From Chloracidobacterium sp. (lineage in GTDB: Bacteria; Acidobacteriota; Blastocatellia; Chloracidobacteriales; Chloracidobacteriaceae): a stretch of DNA of 62,209 nucleotides. The stretch covers positions 1 to 62,209 of the forward strand of contig JANWUV010000018.1 of assembly GCA_025057975.1 (NCBI GenBank), given 5' to 3'. The position numbers and the translations under genes are program-made. Shown one piece after another: positions 1-7,643 of the stretch. Under the pieces are notes generated by a model. It was given only the letters and a program-made list of their open reading frames with translations, ran no database searches and was not told the DNA's origin. Positions within the stretch are counted from its first letter, which is position 1. Each line of letters starts with the position of its first letter.

Positions 1-517
1 AACGCCAACGACCACGGAAAACTCTGCGGACGACTCGGATACCCAGCTCGCAACTGCCGCAACACCGACACCAAAGCGTCATCTGCAGGGCGTCAATCCC
101 GTCCAAAAACACTACCAGCGGGCGCGGACACTGCTGCGCCCACGCCGTCAGCGCCGCCAAAATCCGTTGCCCCGCCGGAATGGTCAGGTCCGGTGCCGGC
201 ATCCGCAGTTCCGCCGGCAGCCAAGCCCGACAGCCGACTTGCCACGCGCCAAGGACGGCGTTCTCGGCTGCGCCGGGGTCGTCTTTGAACGGCGCGCCGA
301 CTTCGAGCGACAGCAGCACCGCCGCGTACCGCCCTTCCGCCGTCAGCTGCTGCGCCAGCGTCAGCACCAGCATCGTTTTGCCCACCTGATGCGGCGCGTG
401 CAGGACAAAGTATGCCTTCTGGTCAATCAACCGGCGCAGCCCCGGCAGACGCTCCACCGGCGGCAACATATAGTGGTCTTGCGGGTTGCACGGCCCGGCG
501 GTGTTGAAATAACGCAT
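1..517 (-). pseudogene. AAA-like ATPase, partial and frameshifted
   Basis: Reading leftwards from an ATG at 517, the translation carries a P-loop (APHQVGKT, about residues 43-50) and a Walker B-like segment (LVVFLDGIDAL). This is the layout of the stand-alone AAA-like ATPases common in filamentous and phototrophic bacteria. Near position 83 the frame breaks. The continuation that matches the family (DDALVSVLRQLRAGYP, then FPWSLA) is in another frame, so one base appears to be missing. The gene also runs off the left edge. It may be a pseudogene or contain a sequencing error. The precise role of the family is not clear. Confidence 0.6.
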
Positions 518-600
518 GCCTCACCTTACGGAACATGGACGTGAAGGATGAAAACCGAATTCGGAACAATAGACAATACGAAAGCACAGGGGACAGCTTT

Positions 601-996
601 TCAAGATATAAGTCGGTTGAAAAGAGACTTTACCTTCTCCTCAATCTCATCCCGAACACGGTTGAATTCGTCTTGCGGCAGGTGCTTCGGGTCAGGAATG
701 CCCCAATCTTCCTGAATGTCGCCACGCAGGTGAGGGCAGGCGTCGCCGCATCCCATGGTAATGACGGCGGCGAATGCAACATCCGGCAGTTCTTCAAGCG
801 ACTTTGAGGTATGTCGGGTCAGGTCATACCCAAGTTCAGCCATGGCTGCGACGGCCTTCTCATTCACCTTGCCGGACGGATGCGATCCGGCGCTGTGAAC
901 TTCAAAGCCGCCCGGATTGTGTATTCGCGCCAAGGCTTCCGCCAACTGACTGCGACACGAGTTCTCAACACAGATAAAGGCGATATGTTTTACCAT
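601..996 (-). CDS. arsC: ArsC-like low-molecular-weight phosphatase/arsenate reductase
   Basis: 131 residues. The N-terminus has a CX5R(S) phosphatase loop with Cys9 and Arg15 (CVENSCRS). A second cysteine pair lies at residues 83 and 87 (MGCGDACPH) and the acid motif PDP is near 101-103. This set matches thioredoxin-coupled arsenate reductases, which reduce arsenate using a relay of three cysteines. I chose the ATG at 996 because MVKHIAFIC is the usual family start; an upstream in-frame GTG at 1038 would only add a non-conserved 14-residue leader. No other ars gene is nearby, so a protein tyrosine phosphatase role cannot be excluded. Confidence 0.8.
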   Translation of the reverse strand: MVKHIAFICVENSCRSQLAEALARIHNPGGFEVHSAGSHPSGKVNEKAVAAMAELGYDLTRHTSKSLEELPDVAFAAVITMGCGDACPHLRGDIQEDWGIPDPKHLPQDEFNRVRDEIEEKVKSLFNRLIS

Positions 997-1138
997 TTTC
1001 ACCGTCCCGCTTTGAGATGGATACGGTTGCAGCGTCACTAACGGGAAATACGCCCGCCAAGGTAAGGCTCCTCGGAGTTCAGTCTTGAACGGCGGCGACG
1101 GCGGTACTCGCTGCGCCGTTTAAAGCAACAATCCGCGC

Positions 1139-1654
1139 TCAACGCTCATGGGCGAACAGCGGCGCAGCTGTCCGACTTGCCAGAAAATCCTGAAGCAAAA
1201 TGGCCGCTGCAACCGCATCCTGCCGTTCCACCCACCGCCGGCGCGGAATGCCTTGCTCGCGCAGCCAATCTTCAGCGGCCACCGAAGTTAATCGCTCGTT
1301 CCAAGTGACGACTTCCACCGGCGTCGCACGGCGCAACGCCTCAACAAAGGCCAAAATGTGCGGCGTCGCCTGATTGGGCGAGCCGTCTAACCGGTAGGAC
1401 AACCCAACCACACAGCGCACAATCCGCTCTTCGGCGATGAGCGCCGCCGTCCGCGCCACAAGGGACTTGCGCGAGCCGGTCGGCCATACCGCCAGTGGGC
1501 GTACGGTCAATCCCAACTCATCACAAACGGCCAAGCCAGTACGTTTCCTGCCCCAGTCAACCGCCAGTGTCCGTTGTGACGGCGGCGGGGCAAGGGCCTT
1601 CTCATCGTTCTCAGACAGGCCAGTGAACAGAGAGGATTCAGTTTCAGATGACAC
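1139..1654 (-). CDS. ruvX: Putative pre-16S rRNA nuclease / Holliday junction resolvase-like RuvX (YqgF)
   Basis: 171 residues. The core begins with LAVDWGRKRTGLAV, the YqgF/RuvX RNase H-like first strand with its catalytic Asp. It continues with a NERLTS segment (second acidic residue) and a C-terminal QDAVAAAILLQDFL helix with the third acid. The family trims the 5' end of 16S rRNA precursors. The open frame extends far upstream with no family similarity, so I placed the start at a GTG at 1654; this is tentative. It is divergent from the DksA-like gene. Confidence 0.82.
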   Translation of the reverse strand: MSSETESSLFTGLSENDEKALAPPPSQRTLAVDWGRKRTGLAVCDELGLTVRPLAVWPTGSRKSLVARTAALIAEERIVRCVVGLSYRLDGSPNQATPHILAFVEALRRATPVEVVTWNERLTSVAAEDWLREQGIPRRRWVERQDAVAAAILLQDFLASRTAAPLFAHER

Positions 1655-1796
1655 GGCGGTGACCTGCGGCAAGAGGCGGTGTAGACAATGATTCTGACAT
1701 AAATTGACACTTTCGGACGACCTCACTACGCTTGCGCGTCCAAAAAGCTTTGCTGGAAAGCTTGACCCAGTGTTGACACCCGGAGAAAACGCGCTG

Positions 1797-2150
1797 ATGG
1801 ATGCTGATTTCTTAGCCCAACAAAAAGAAAAACTTTTGGCCAAGCGCCGTGAGTTGCGCGCGGCGCTCAACCTGACAACCCACGAGGAGGACGCCGGTGA
1901 AGAAGTCAAGGACCCGCTGGACGCCGCCGTAGCCTACGCCAATCGGGAATTGGTTGCGCGCCAATCCGATCAATACCGACAACTGCTTCAAGACGTTGAA
2001 GACGCCCTTGAACGCATCGCCGACGGCACGTATGGCATCTGCCAAGGCTCCGGCGAGGAAATCCCGCGCAAGCGGCTGGAAGCAATACCGTGGGCGCGTT
2101 ACACGGCCGCCTATCAGGAAAAAATTGAGCGCGGCCTTGCCAGCGAATAG
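1797..2150 (+). CDS. DksA/TraR-like protein with a degenerate zinc finger
   Basis: 117 residues: an N-terminal coiled-coil-like helical part, then the DksA/TraR C-terminal signature (GTYGIC, then IPRKRLEAIPWARY). Family members bind the RNA polymerase secondary channel and modulate transcription. Of the usual four zinc-binding cysteines only Cys82 remains. Residue 85 is Ser, and the second pair is replaced by Tyr102 and Ala105, so zinc binding is unlikely. The ATG at 1797 is preceded by a GGAGA ribosome-binding site. yggS follows 10 bases downstream, suggesting co-transcription. Confidence 0.8.
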   Translation: MDADFLAQQKEKLLAKRRELRAALNLTTHEEDAGEEVKDPLDAAVAYANRELVARQSDQYRQLLQDVEDALERIADGTYGICQGSGEEIPRKRLEAIPWARYTAAYQEKIERGLASE

Positions 2151-2160
2151 GCGTGTCACC

Positions 2161-2844
2161 ATGCCGTCCATTGCCGACAACGTAGCGGCGGTTCGGGAGC
2201 GCATCGCGGCGGCGAGCGCGCGCGCCGGCCGCGCGCCGGAGCAGATTACGCTCATCGCCGTCTCAAAAACCCAACCGGTGACAGCGATTCAGGCGGCGGC
2301 GGATTGCGGCATCCTAGACATTGGCGAAAATCGCGTCCAAGAGGCCCTCACAAAAATTCCCTACAGTCCGCCGACGCTGCGGTGGCACTTAATCGGTCAT
2401 CTGCAAAGCAACAAGGCCAAGCCGGCGGTTGAACACTTCCACCTAATTCACACGGTGGACTCAATCCCGTTGGCGCAGCGGCTCGACCGACTAGCGCGTG
2501 AACGTGGGCGGATTCAGCCTGTCTTGCTTCAGGTCAAACTGGGCGACGAACCGACCAAATCCGGCCTTGCCCCCGCCGACTTGCCGATGGTGTACGCCAC
2601 CGTCCGCGAACTGCCGAACCTGCGCATCCGGGGCTTGATGACGATTCCACCCTTCCGCCCAAACCCGGAGGATGTACGTCCGTATTTCCGTCAACTGCGC
2701 GCATTACGCGACGAGTTGCGCGACCGCTTCCCGGACGATGCGTTATCGGAGTTGTCCATGGGGATGAGCCACGATTTTGAGGTCGCCATCGAGGAAGGCG
2801 CGACGCTCATCCGCGTCGGAACGGCCATCTTCGGCGCGCGATAG
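2161..2844 (+). CDS. yggS: YggS/PROSC family PLP homeostasis protein
   Basis: 227 residues with the hallmark segments of the YggS family: VSKTQP (the PLP lysine), GENRVQEA, WHLIGHLQSNK, MTIPP and the C-terminal LSMGMSHDFEVAIEEGAT with RVGTAIFG. The family binds pyridoxal 5'-phosphate in a single TIM barrel and controls cellular PLP and amino-acid balance. The ATG at 2161 lies 10 bases after the DksA-like gene. The last 102 bases overlap, tail to tail, the end of the methyltransferase gene on the other strand. Confidence 0.93.
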   Translation: MPSIADNVAAVRERIAAASARAGRAPEQITLIAVSKTQPVTAIQAAADCGILDIGENRVQEALTKIPYSPPTLRWHLIGHLQSNKAKPAVEHFHLIHTVDSIPLAQRLDRLARERGRIQPVLLQVKLGDEPTKSGLAPADLPMVYATVRELPNLRIRGLMTIPPFRPNPEDVRPYFRQLRALRDELRDRFPDDALSELSMGMSHDFEVAIEEGATLIRVGTAIFGAR

Positions 2845-3696
2845 ACAAGAACGGCTTGGCGTCCAGTTAACCCACGCAACTTGAAACTCGGCGAAGCGCT
2901 TCTCCATCACTCGCAGGGCCTCCTCATGATGATCCACAAGGATGCACCGGCGTCCGAGTCTCACGGCCGATTCGCCGAATGACCCACTGCCGGCGAAAAA
3001 ATCCAACAGCAGGTCGCCCGGACGGGAGTGAACCTTCACAATCCGGTCCAGAATGCCCCGCGGCTTCTGGGTTGGATAGCCGGTCTTCTCACGCCCATTC
3101 GGACTGACAATCGTATGCCACCAAACATCCGTCGGCGTTTTCCCTCTGGCGGCTTTTTCCGGCCCGACAAGTCCCGGAGCCATGTAGGGAATTCGATCGC
3201 AGACCTCAAGATGAAACTGGTAATGCTCCGGGTCCTTGGCATACCACAGAATGTTGTCGTGCTTGGCCGGCCACTTGGTTTTTGAGCGCGCGCCATAATC
3301 GTACGCCCAGATAATTTCATTCATAAACGACGCGCGCCCGAAAATAACATCCAACAGCACCTTGACGTAGTGAACTTCGCGGTAGTCAAGGTGAACAAAA
3401 AGACTGCCGTCGGCTTTGAGAACGCGCCGCGCTTCCTGCAGGCGCGGCTCAAGAAACGCCAAATAATCGTCAAAGATGTCGGGGTAAGCCTTTGTGCCAA
3501 GCTTGATGGTTCTGTATCGCCGGCCTTGGAAACCCGTCCGGTCGCCATTTTCGTCACGGACGGTCGCCAGTTGCGTCCGTTGCTGAACCTTGCCGGTGTT
3601 GAACGGCGGATCAATGTAGATCAAATCAATCGAGTTGGATGGAAGCCCCTGCAAAACCGGCAGATTATCGCCGAAGTGAATTGTCAGTTCCGCCAT
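2743..3696 (-). CDS. Site-specific DNA methyltransferase (beta-class order)
   Basis: 317 residues. The catalytic DPPF motif is at residues 29-32 (YIDPPFNTG). The S-adenosylmethionine-binding FAGSGS motif comes later, around 233-238, preceded by TGYPTQKP. Motif IV before motif I is the beta-class arrangement of amino-methyltransferases (N6-adenine or N4-cytosine). No restriction enzyme gene is adjacent, so it looks like an orphan methylase with an unknown target. Residues after about 280 have no family-like content and overlap yggS, which suggests the natural stop was lost and the tail extended. It starts with ATG at 3696, 43 bases after the PNP stop on the same strand. Confidence 0.88.
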   Translation of the reverse strand: MAELTIHFGDNLPVLQGLPSNSIDLIYIDPPFNTGKVQQRTQLATVRDENGDRTGFQGRRYRTIKLGTKAYPDIFDDYLAFLEPRLQEARRVLKADGSLFVHLDYREVHYVKVLLDVIFGRASFMNEIIWAYDYGARSKTKWPAKHDNILWYAKDPEHYQFHLEVCDRIPYMAPGLVGPEKAARGKTPTDVWWHTIVSPNGREKTGYPTQKPRGILDRIVKVHSRPGDLLLDFFAGSGSFGESAVRLGRRCILVDHHEEALRVMEKRFAEFQVAWVNWTPSRSCLSRAEDGRSDADERRAFLDGDLKIVAHPHGQLR

Positions 3697-3739
3697 GGAA
3701 GCTGCTTTTCTTCACAGAGGTTTGCACGCCAGATACGGC

Positions 3740-4561
3740 TTACATCCGCGCGATGATAGCCTTTAACAGCGGTACGAAGTGCGCCGTCACCTGTCGGCCA
3801 ATTTCGAGAACCTCATCGTGGTTGATGGGCTGATTCAGTATGCCGGCCGCCGAGTTGGTGATGCAGGAAATACCCAAAACGCGCATGCCCATGTGTCGCG
3901 CCACAATGGTTTCGGGGACGGTGGACATCCCCACGGCATGCGCGCCAAAGCTCCGAATCATGCGAATTTCCGCCGGCGTCTCGTAGCTTGGGCCCAGCAA
4001 CGCGGCATAGACGCCGGACTTGAGCGGAATACCTAACCGTGCGGCTTCCTCCTGCGCAATTGCGCGATAGGCTGGGTCATAGGCGTTGGTCATATCGGGA
4101 AAACGTGGGCCGAACCGTTCGTCGTTGAGGCCCTGCAGCGGGTTGGCCGCCATCAAGTTGATGTGATCTTCGATCAGCATCAGGTCACCCGGCTTCAGCG
4201 ATGGGTCAATCCCGCCGGCGGCGTTGGTCAGAATCAGCTTCTCGATGCCGAGCAACTTGGCGATACGCAGATAAAACGTTGCCTGTTGCAAAGTGTAGCC
4301 TTCGTAGAAGTGAAACCGCCCCTGCATTGCCGCAATACACCGGTCGCCGAGGTAGCCGCACACCTGCCGCCCGTAGTGGCCGACCACTGTTGAGGTCGGT
4401 AGGTGCGGGATGAGCCGGTAATCCACGGTGACGGGGCGCTCCAGCACATCCGCAAACGCACCTAAGCCGGAGCCGAGCACCACCAGAATTTCAGGTATCT
4501 CCGGCAGCTTCGAACGAAGAAAATGGGCGGCTTCCAGAGCCTTTTCATAGATGTCTTTCAT
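3740..4561 (-). CDS. punA: Purine-nucleoside phosphorylase (trimeric, inosine/guanosine type)
   Basis: 273 residues, normal for the trimeric PNP family. Visible motifs are the phosphate loop VLGSGLGAF, QGRFHFYEGY, LTNAAGGID, GPSYETPAE with the purine-site Glu, and CITNSAAG. The enzyme cleaves purine nucleosides with phosphate to the base and ribose 1-phosphate. It is the third gene of an apparent operon after a BMP-type nucleoside-binding lipoprotein and thiO, 22 bases downstream of thiO. The context suggests uptake and salvage of purine nucleosides. Confidence 0.95.
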   Translation of the reverse strand: MKDIYEKALEAAHFLRSKLPEIPEILVVLGSGLGAFADVLERPVTVDYRLIPHLPTSTVVGHYGRQVCGYLGDRCIAAMQGRFHFYEGYTLQQATFYLRIAKLLGIEKLILTNAAGGIDPSLKPGDLMLIEDHINLMAANPLQGLNDERFGPRFPDMTNAYDPAYRAIAQEEAARLGIPLKSGVYAALLGPSYETPAEIRMIRSFGAHAVGMSTVPETIVARHMGMRVLGISCITNSAAGILNQPINHDEVLEIGRQVTAHFVPLLKAIIARM

Positions 4562-4583
4562 GCAGACTGTTTCTCGATTGCGT

Positions 4584-5726
4584 TTAGTTGGACGAGCATA
4601 GCACGTCCGGCGCGTAAAACCGTTTGGGCGAAAACGGAGCGATGTCGCAGGGCGGCGGCAACCCTCGCACCAGACAGCGGACGATTTCCGCCGTAATCGG
4701 CGTTAGCAGAATGCCGTTCCGATAGTGGCCAGTGGCGCACAACAGCCCTTCAATGTCTGTTCCGCCAATCAGCGGCAAGTCGTCCGCCGCCAAAGGGCGC
4801 AAGCCAGCCCAGGTTTCAACCAGCGCCGCCTGTGCCAGAGACGGCGCCGCCGCCGTCGCGCCCGCCAACAGCGCCAAAACACCGCCAGCCGTCACCTGCT
4901 TTTCATAACCGACATCCTCAACCGTCGCGCCGACGATGAGCCGGCCGTCCCGACGCGGCACAAGATAGACGCGCGGCGTCCGCACAACATGCCGAAGCCG
5001 CGTCAACAACGGCATCTGCAAGGCCAGCATTTGCCCGCGAATCGGGCGCACCACGCGCGCCGGCAGACGCAGCAACGCCGGCGACATCCGCGCCGCCCAA
5101 CTCCCGGCGGCGTTGACGACCACCGGCGCCGACCAGCGTTCATCGCGCATCTCCACTCCCGCAACGCGCCCATGCTCAACCAGCAGTGCGATTCCCTCGC
5201 ACTGACACACAATCCGTACCTGCGCGGCCGTCGCCGAGGCGATCAACGCCTGCGTCAAACGGCGGTTTTCAACCTGCCAGTCATCCGGCAGATAAAGCGC
5301 CCCGACGCTCTTCAGCAGGGGTTCGAGCGCTTGTACATCCTCAGGAGACAACCATTCGGCATGACAACCTGCAGCCGTTTGCCAAGCGAGCTTGGCTTGC
5401 AAGGCGGCGACCTCGTGCTCCTCCTCGGCTAACAGGAGCGTCCCGGCGGGACAGAGTTCGGCGTCAATGCGAGTTTCTTCCCACAGCGCCGCGACGAAAG
5501 CGGGATATAGCGCCCGACTTCTGAGGCAGAGGTCAAAGAGCGGCCCCGGCGCATCCGCTTCGGCCTGCGGTGCCAGCATTCCGGCCGCCGCCCACGACGC
5601 TTCACCGCCCGGCTGGGCGTTGCGTTCAAACACCGTCACACGCAGACCATCGCGCGCCAGCGCACGCGCAATGGCCAGCCCGATGACGCCGCCGCCGATG
5701 ATGAGTACATCGCTGGTCGGCGTCAT
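4584..5726 (-). CDS. thiO: Glycine oxidase ThiO
   Basis: 380-residue FAD-dependent oxidoreductase of the DAO/ThiO type. The N-terminus has the dinucleotide-binding motif (IIGGGVIGLAIA, about residues 9-20). Further ThiO-like segments are GGEASWAAAGML, VNAAGSWA, RPIRGQML, TVEDVGY, ETWAGLRPL and GHYRNGILLTP near the end. In thiamine synthesis it oxidises glycine to the imine used for the thiazole ring. Its start codon overlaps the stop of the upstream lipoprotein gene (ATGA), so translation is probably coupled. No other thi gene is visible. Confidence 0.92.
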   Translation of the reverse strand: MTPTSDVLIIGGGVIGLAIARALARDGLRVTVFERNAQPGGEASWAAAGMLAPQAEADAPGPLFDLCLRSRALYPAFVAALWEETRIDAELCPAGTLLLAEEEHEVAALQAKLAWQTAAGCHAEWLSPEDVQALEPLLKSVGALYLPDDWQVENRRLTQALIASATAAQVRIVCQCEGIALLVEHGRVAGVEMRDERWSAPVVVNAAGSWAARMSPALLRLPARVVRPIRGQMLALQMPLLTRLRHVVRTPRVYLVPRRDGRLIVGATVEDVGYEKQVTAGGVLALLAGATAAAPSLAQAALVETWAGLRPLAADDLPLIGGTDIEGLLCATGHYRNGILLTPITAEIVRCLVRGLPPPCDIAPFSPKRFYAPDVLCSSN

Positions 5727-6775
5727 TTCAGGTTCGCCATGTAGTCGGTGACGCGCAGTTCACCCCGGATGATTTTTTCCCGCGCCGCCTCAACTTCGCG
5801 CAGCATGGCTTCAGAAACAAGCGGACGATTGTACTCGTCAAGCGCGTATCCGATGCCGTCGTTTTCCAACCCGTAAGCATGCAGCCCGGCGCGAAATCGC
5901 CGTTCCAGCGCCTGCTTGATGATGGTGTACACCGCGACATCCACGCGCTTGACCATACTGGTCAGCACAAAACCCGGTTTGACCCAGTTCTGGTTGGCGT
6001 CCACGCCAATCGCCAGCTTCCGGTTTTCTTCCGCCGCGTCAAAAACACCAATGCCGGAGTTGCCAGCCGCCTGAAAGACGACATCGGCCCCGGCTTCATA
6101 CTGGGCCTTGGCCAGTTCCTTGCCCTTGCCCGGATTGTTCCAAGCAGCGTCCGTGATGCCGACAAAGTTCTTCAAAACAACGATGTTCGGGTTGACGTAA
6201 CGCGCGCCTTCTTCATAGCCGGTCGCAAACTTGCGAATGAGCGGGATGTCCATACCGCCGACAAAGCCGATTTTGCCGGTTTTACTCGCCCGCGCCGCCA
6301 TCATACCGACTAAGAAACTGCCCTCGTGTTCCTTGAAGACCAGCGAGGCGACGTTCGGTAAATCCACTACCGCATCCACAATGGCAAAGCGCAGGTTGGG
6401 GTACTCCTTGGCCACCGCCGCCAGAACCGGCCCTTGGGCAAAACCGACGCCGATGATGAGGTCGTAGCCACGTTCGGCAAACGCCCGCATACAGGGTTCA
6501 AGGTTGTTCGGCTCGCCTGGCTCGGCGTACCGCAGGACAATCGGCAGTTCCTGTTTGGCGCGTTTCGCTCCTTCCCATGCGGCGGCGTTGAACGATTTGT
6601 CATCCTTGCCGCCGATGTCGAACACCAAACCGACCTTGAGCTTGCCAGCCTCGTCACGAGGCGTATGGCCGCATCCCGGCACAACGATCCACGCTAAGGC
6701 AATCAGCAGCACGCCGGCCAACCGCGTGCGTCGCACCCTGTTTGAAAAACATCCACCAAAACCTTCACTCGGCAT
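5723..6775 (-). CDS. BMP-family substrate-binding lipoprotein (ABC transporter)
   Basis: 350 residues. The N-terminus has a basic stretch, a hydrophobic segment and a lipobox ending at Cys35 (IVVPGC), so it should be a lipoprotein. The mature part has the BMP/Med signature: VGLVFDIGGKDDKSFN, IGVGFAQG, FAIVDAVVD, SFLVGMMAA, VGGMDIPLIRKF, ADVVFQAAGNSG and IGVDANQNW. Such proteins bind nucleosides for ABC import. Linkage to punA supports a purine nucleoside ligand, but no permease or ATPase genes are in view. It is the first gene of the BMP-thiO-punA operon. Confidence 0.9.
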   Translation of the reverse strand: MPSEGFGGCFSNRVRRTRLAGVLLIALAWIVVPGCGHTPRDEAGKLKVGLVFDIGGKDDKSFNAAAWEGAKRAKQELPIVLRYAEPGEPNNLEPCMRAFAERGYDLIIGVGFAQGPVLAAVAKEYPNLRFAIVDAVVDLPNVASLVFKEHEGSFLVGMMAARASKTGKIGFVGGMDIPLIRKFATGYEEGARYVNPNIVVLKNFVGITDAAWNNPGKGKELAKAQYEAGADVVFQAAGNSGIGVFDAAEENRKLAIGVDANQNWVKPGFVLTSMVKRVDVAVYTIIKQALERRFRAGLHAYGLENDGIGYALDEYNRPLVSEAMLREVEAAREKIIRGELRVTDYMANLK

Positions 6776-6818
6776 CCTTGGTTATTAACGCGCGTAGCTG
6801 ATTCGGCGTCAAAGCCCG

Positions 6819-7601
6819 CTACGTCTCCCCAAATAACTCAGCTGCCAACTCATCGTAGGTTCGATCAAACGGACACTGCGCTGTACACCGGCGACACCAC
6901 TCACCGTCGGTGTATTTCTCAACATTTTGCCGATTGAAGTAGTACGGTTTGCTGGAGAAGGTTGACGCCACCCACTGCCAAGAAAGCGCATTCGGTGGGG
7001 GATTGCCATCCAGCAGATGCGCGAAAAACAATCGCTCGCCGACCGTCCAGTGAACTTTCCGGTGGTGAATGAGGTAAGCGGCGAACCACATGCGGGCATG
7101 GTTGTGCATGTAGCCCGTGGTGTAAAGCTCACGGAGCGATTCATCCATGCACACCAAGCCGGTTTCGGCGCGCGCAATGTCCTCCGGCAGCGTCTCCCGC
7201 CAGACCGGGGGTGAAAACTTGTAGTCTTCAATGTCGGTGTAAATTCCGTCGCCCAGTTCGGCGTACACCTCCTGCCAGAACTGATGCCAAGCAAGCTCAA
7301 AAACGAACTTGTAGATGCTTTCACCAGCCCGCCCAAAACGGGCGAAAACAGTGTCGCGCACTTCGCGCAACGTTAGGACGCCGTGCCGGATGTAAGGTGA
7401 TAATCGCGAAACATGGCCGCGTGTGACGTGGTTGCGCGAACCATACCGACGTGCGTCAAAACGATTGAGTTGGCGCTCGGCGGCCGTCCGGCCGCCCTCG
7501 ATAGGCGAGATGGTCGGTTCGCCTTCATAGCAGCCGGCCAAGGCCGCGGCCAGATACGCCTGCATGTCGGCGCGGGGGCGGCGTGTCGCATCCAACTTCA
7601 T
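6819..7601 (-). CDS. Photolyase/cryptochrome-like FAD-binding domain protein
   Basis: 260 residues, about half a classical photolyase. It corresponds to the C-terminal FAD-binding helical domain only: TAAERQLNRFDARRYG, RGHVSRLSPYIRHGVL, WHQFWQEVYAELG, MHNHARMWFAAYLIHH, LLDGNPPPNALSWQWVAST and FNRQNVEKY. The N-terminal antenna domain is missing. The C-terminus has three closely spaced cysteines (CRRCTAQCPF) that could bind a metal or cluster. A role in UV-damage repair or light sensing is inferred from the family only. It starts with ATG at 7601. Confidence 0.83.
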   Translation of the reverse strand: MKLDATRRPRADMQAYLAAALAGCYEGEPTISPIEGGRTAAERQLNRFDARRYGSRNHVTRGHVSRLSPYIRHGVLTLREVRDTVFARFGRAGESIYKFVFELAWHQFWQEVYAELGDGIYTDIEDYKFSPPVWRETLPEDIARAETGLVCMDESLRELYTTGYMHNHARMWFAAYLIHHRKVHWTVGERLFFAHLLDGNPPPNALSWQWVASTFSSKPYYFNRQNVEKYTDGEWCRRCTAQCPFDRTYDELAAELFGET

Positions 7602-7643
7602 GCGGCGGCTTCCAACGACACGAGGTGACGTTTTGGGAAAAAC

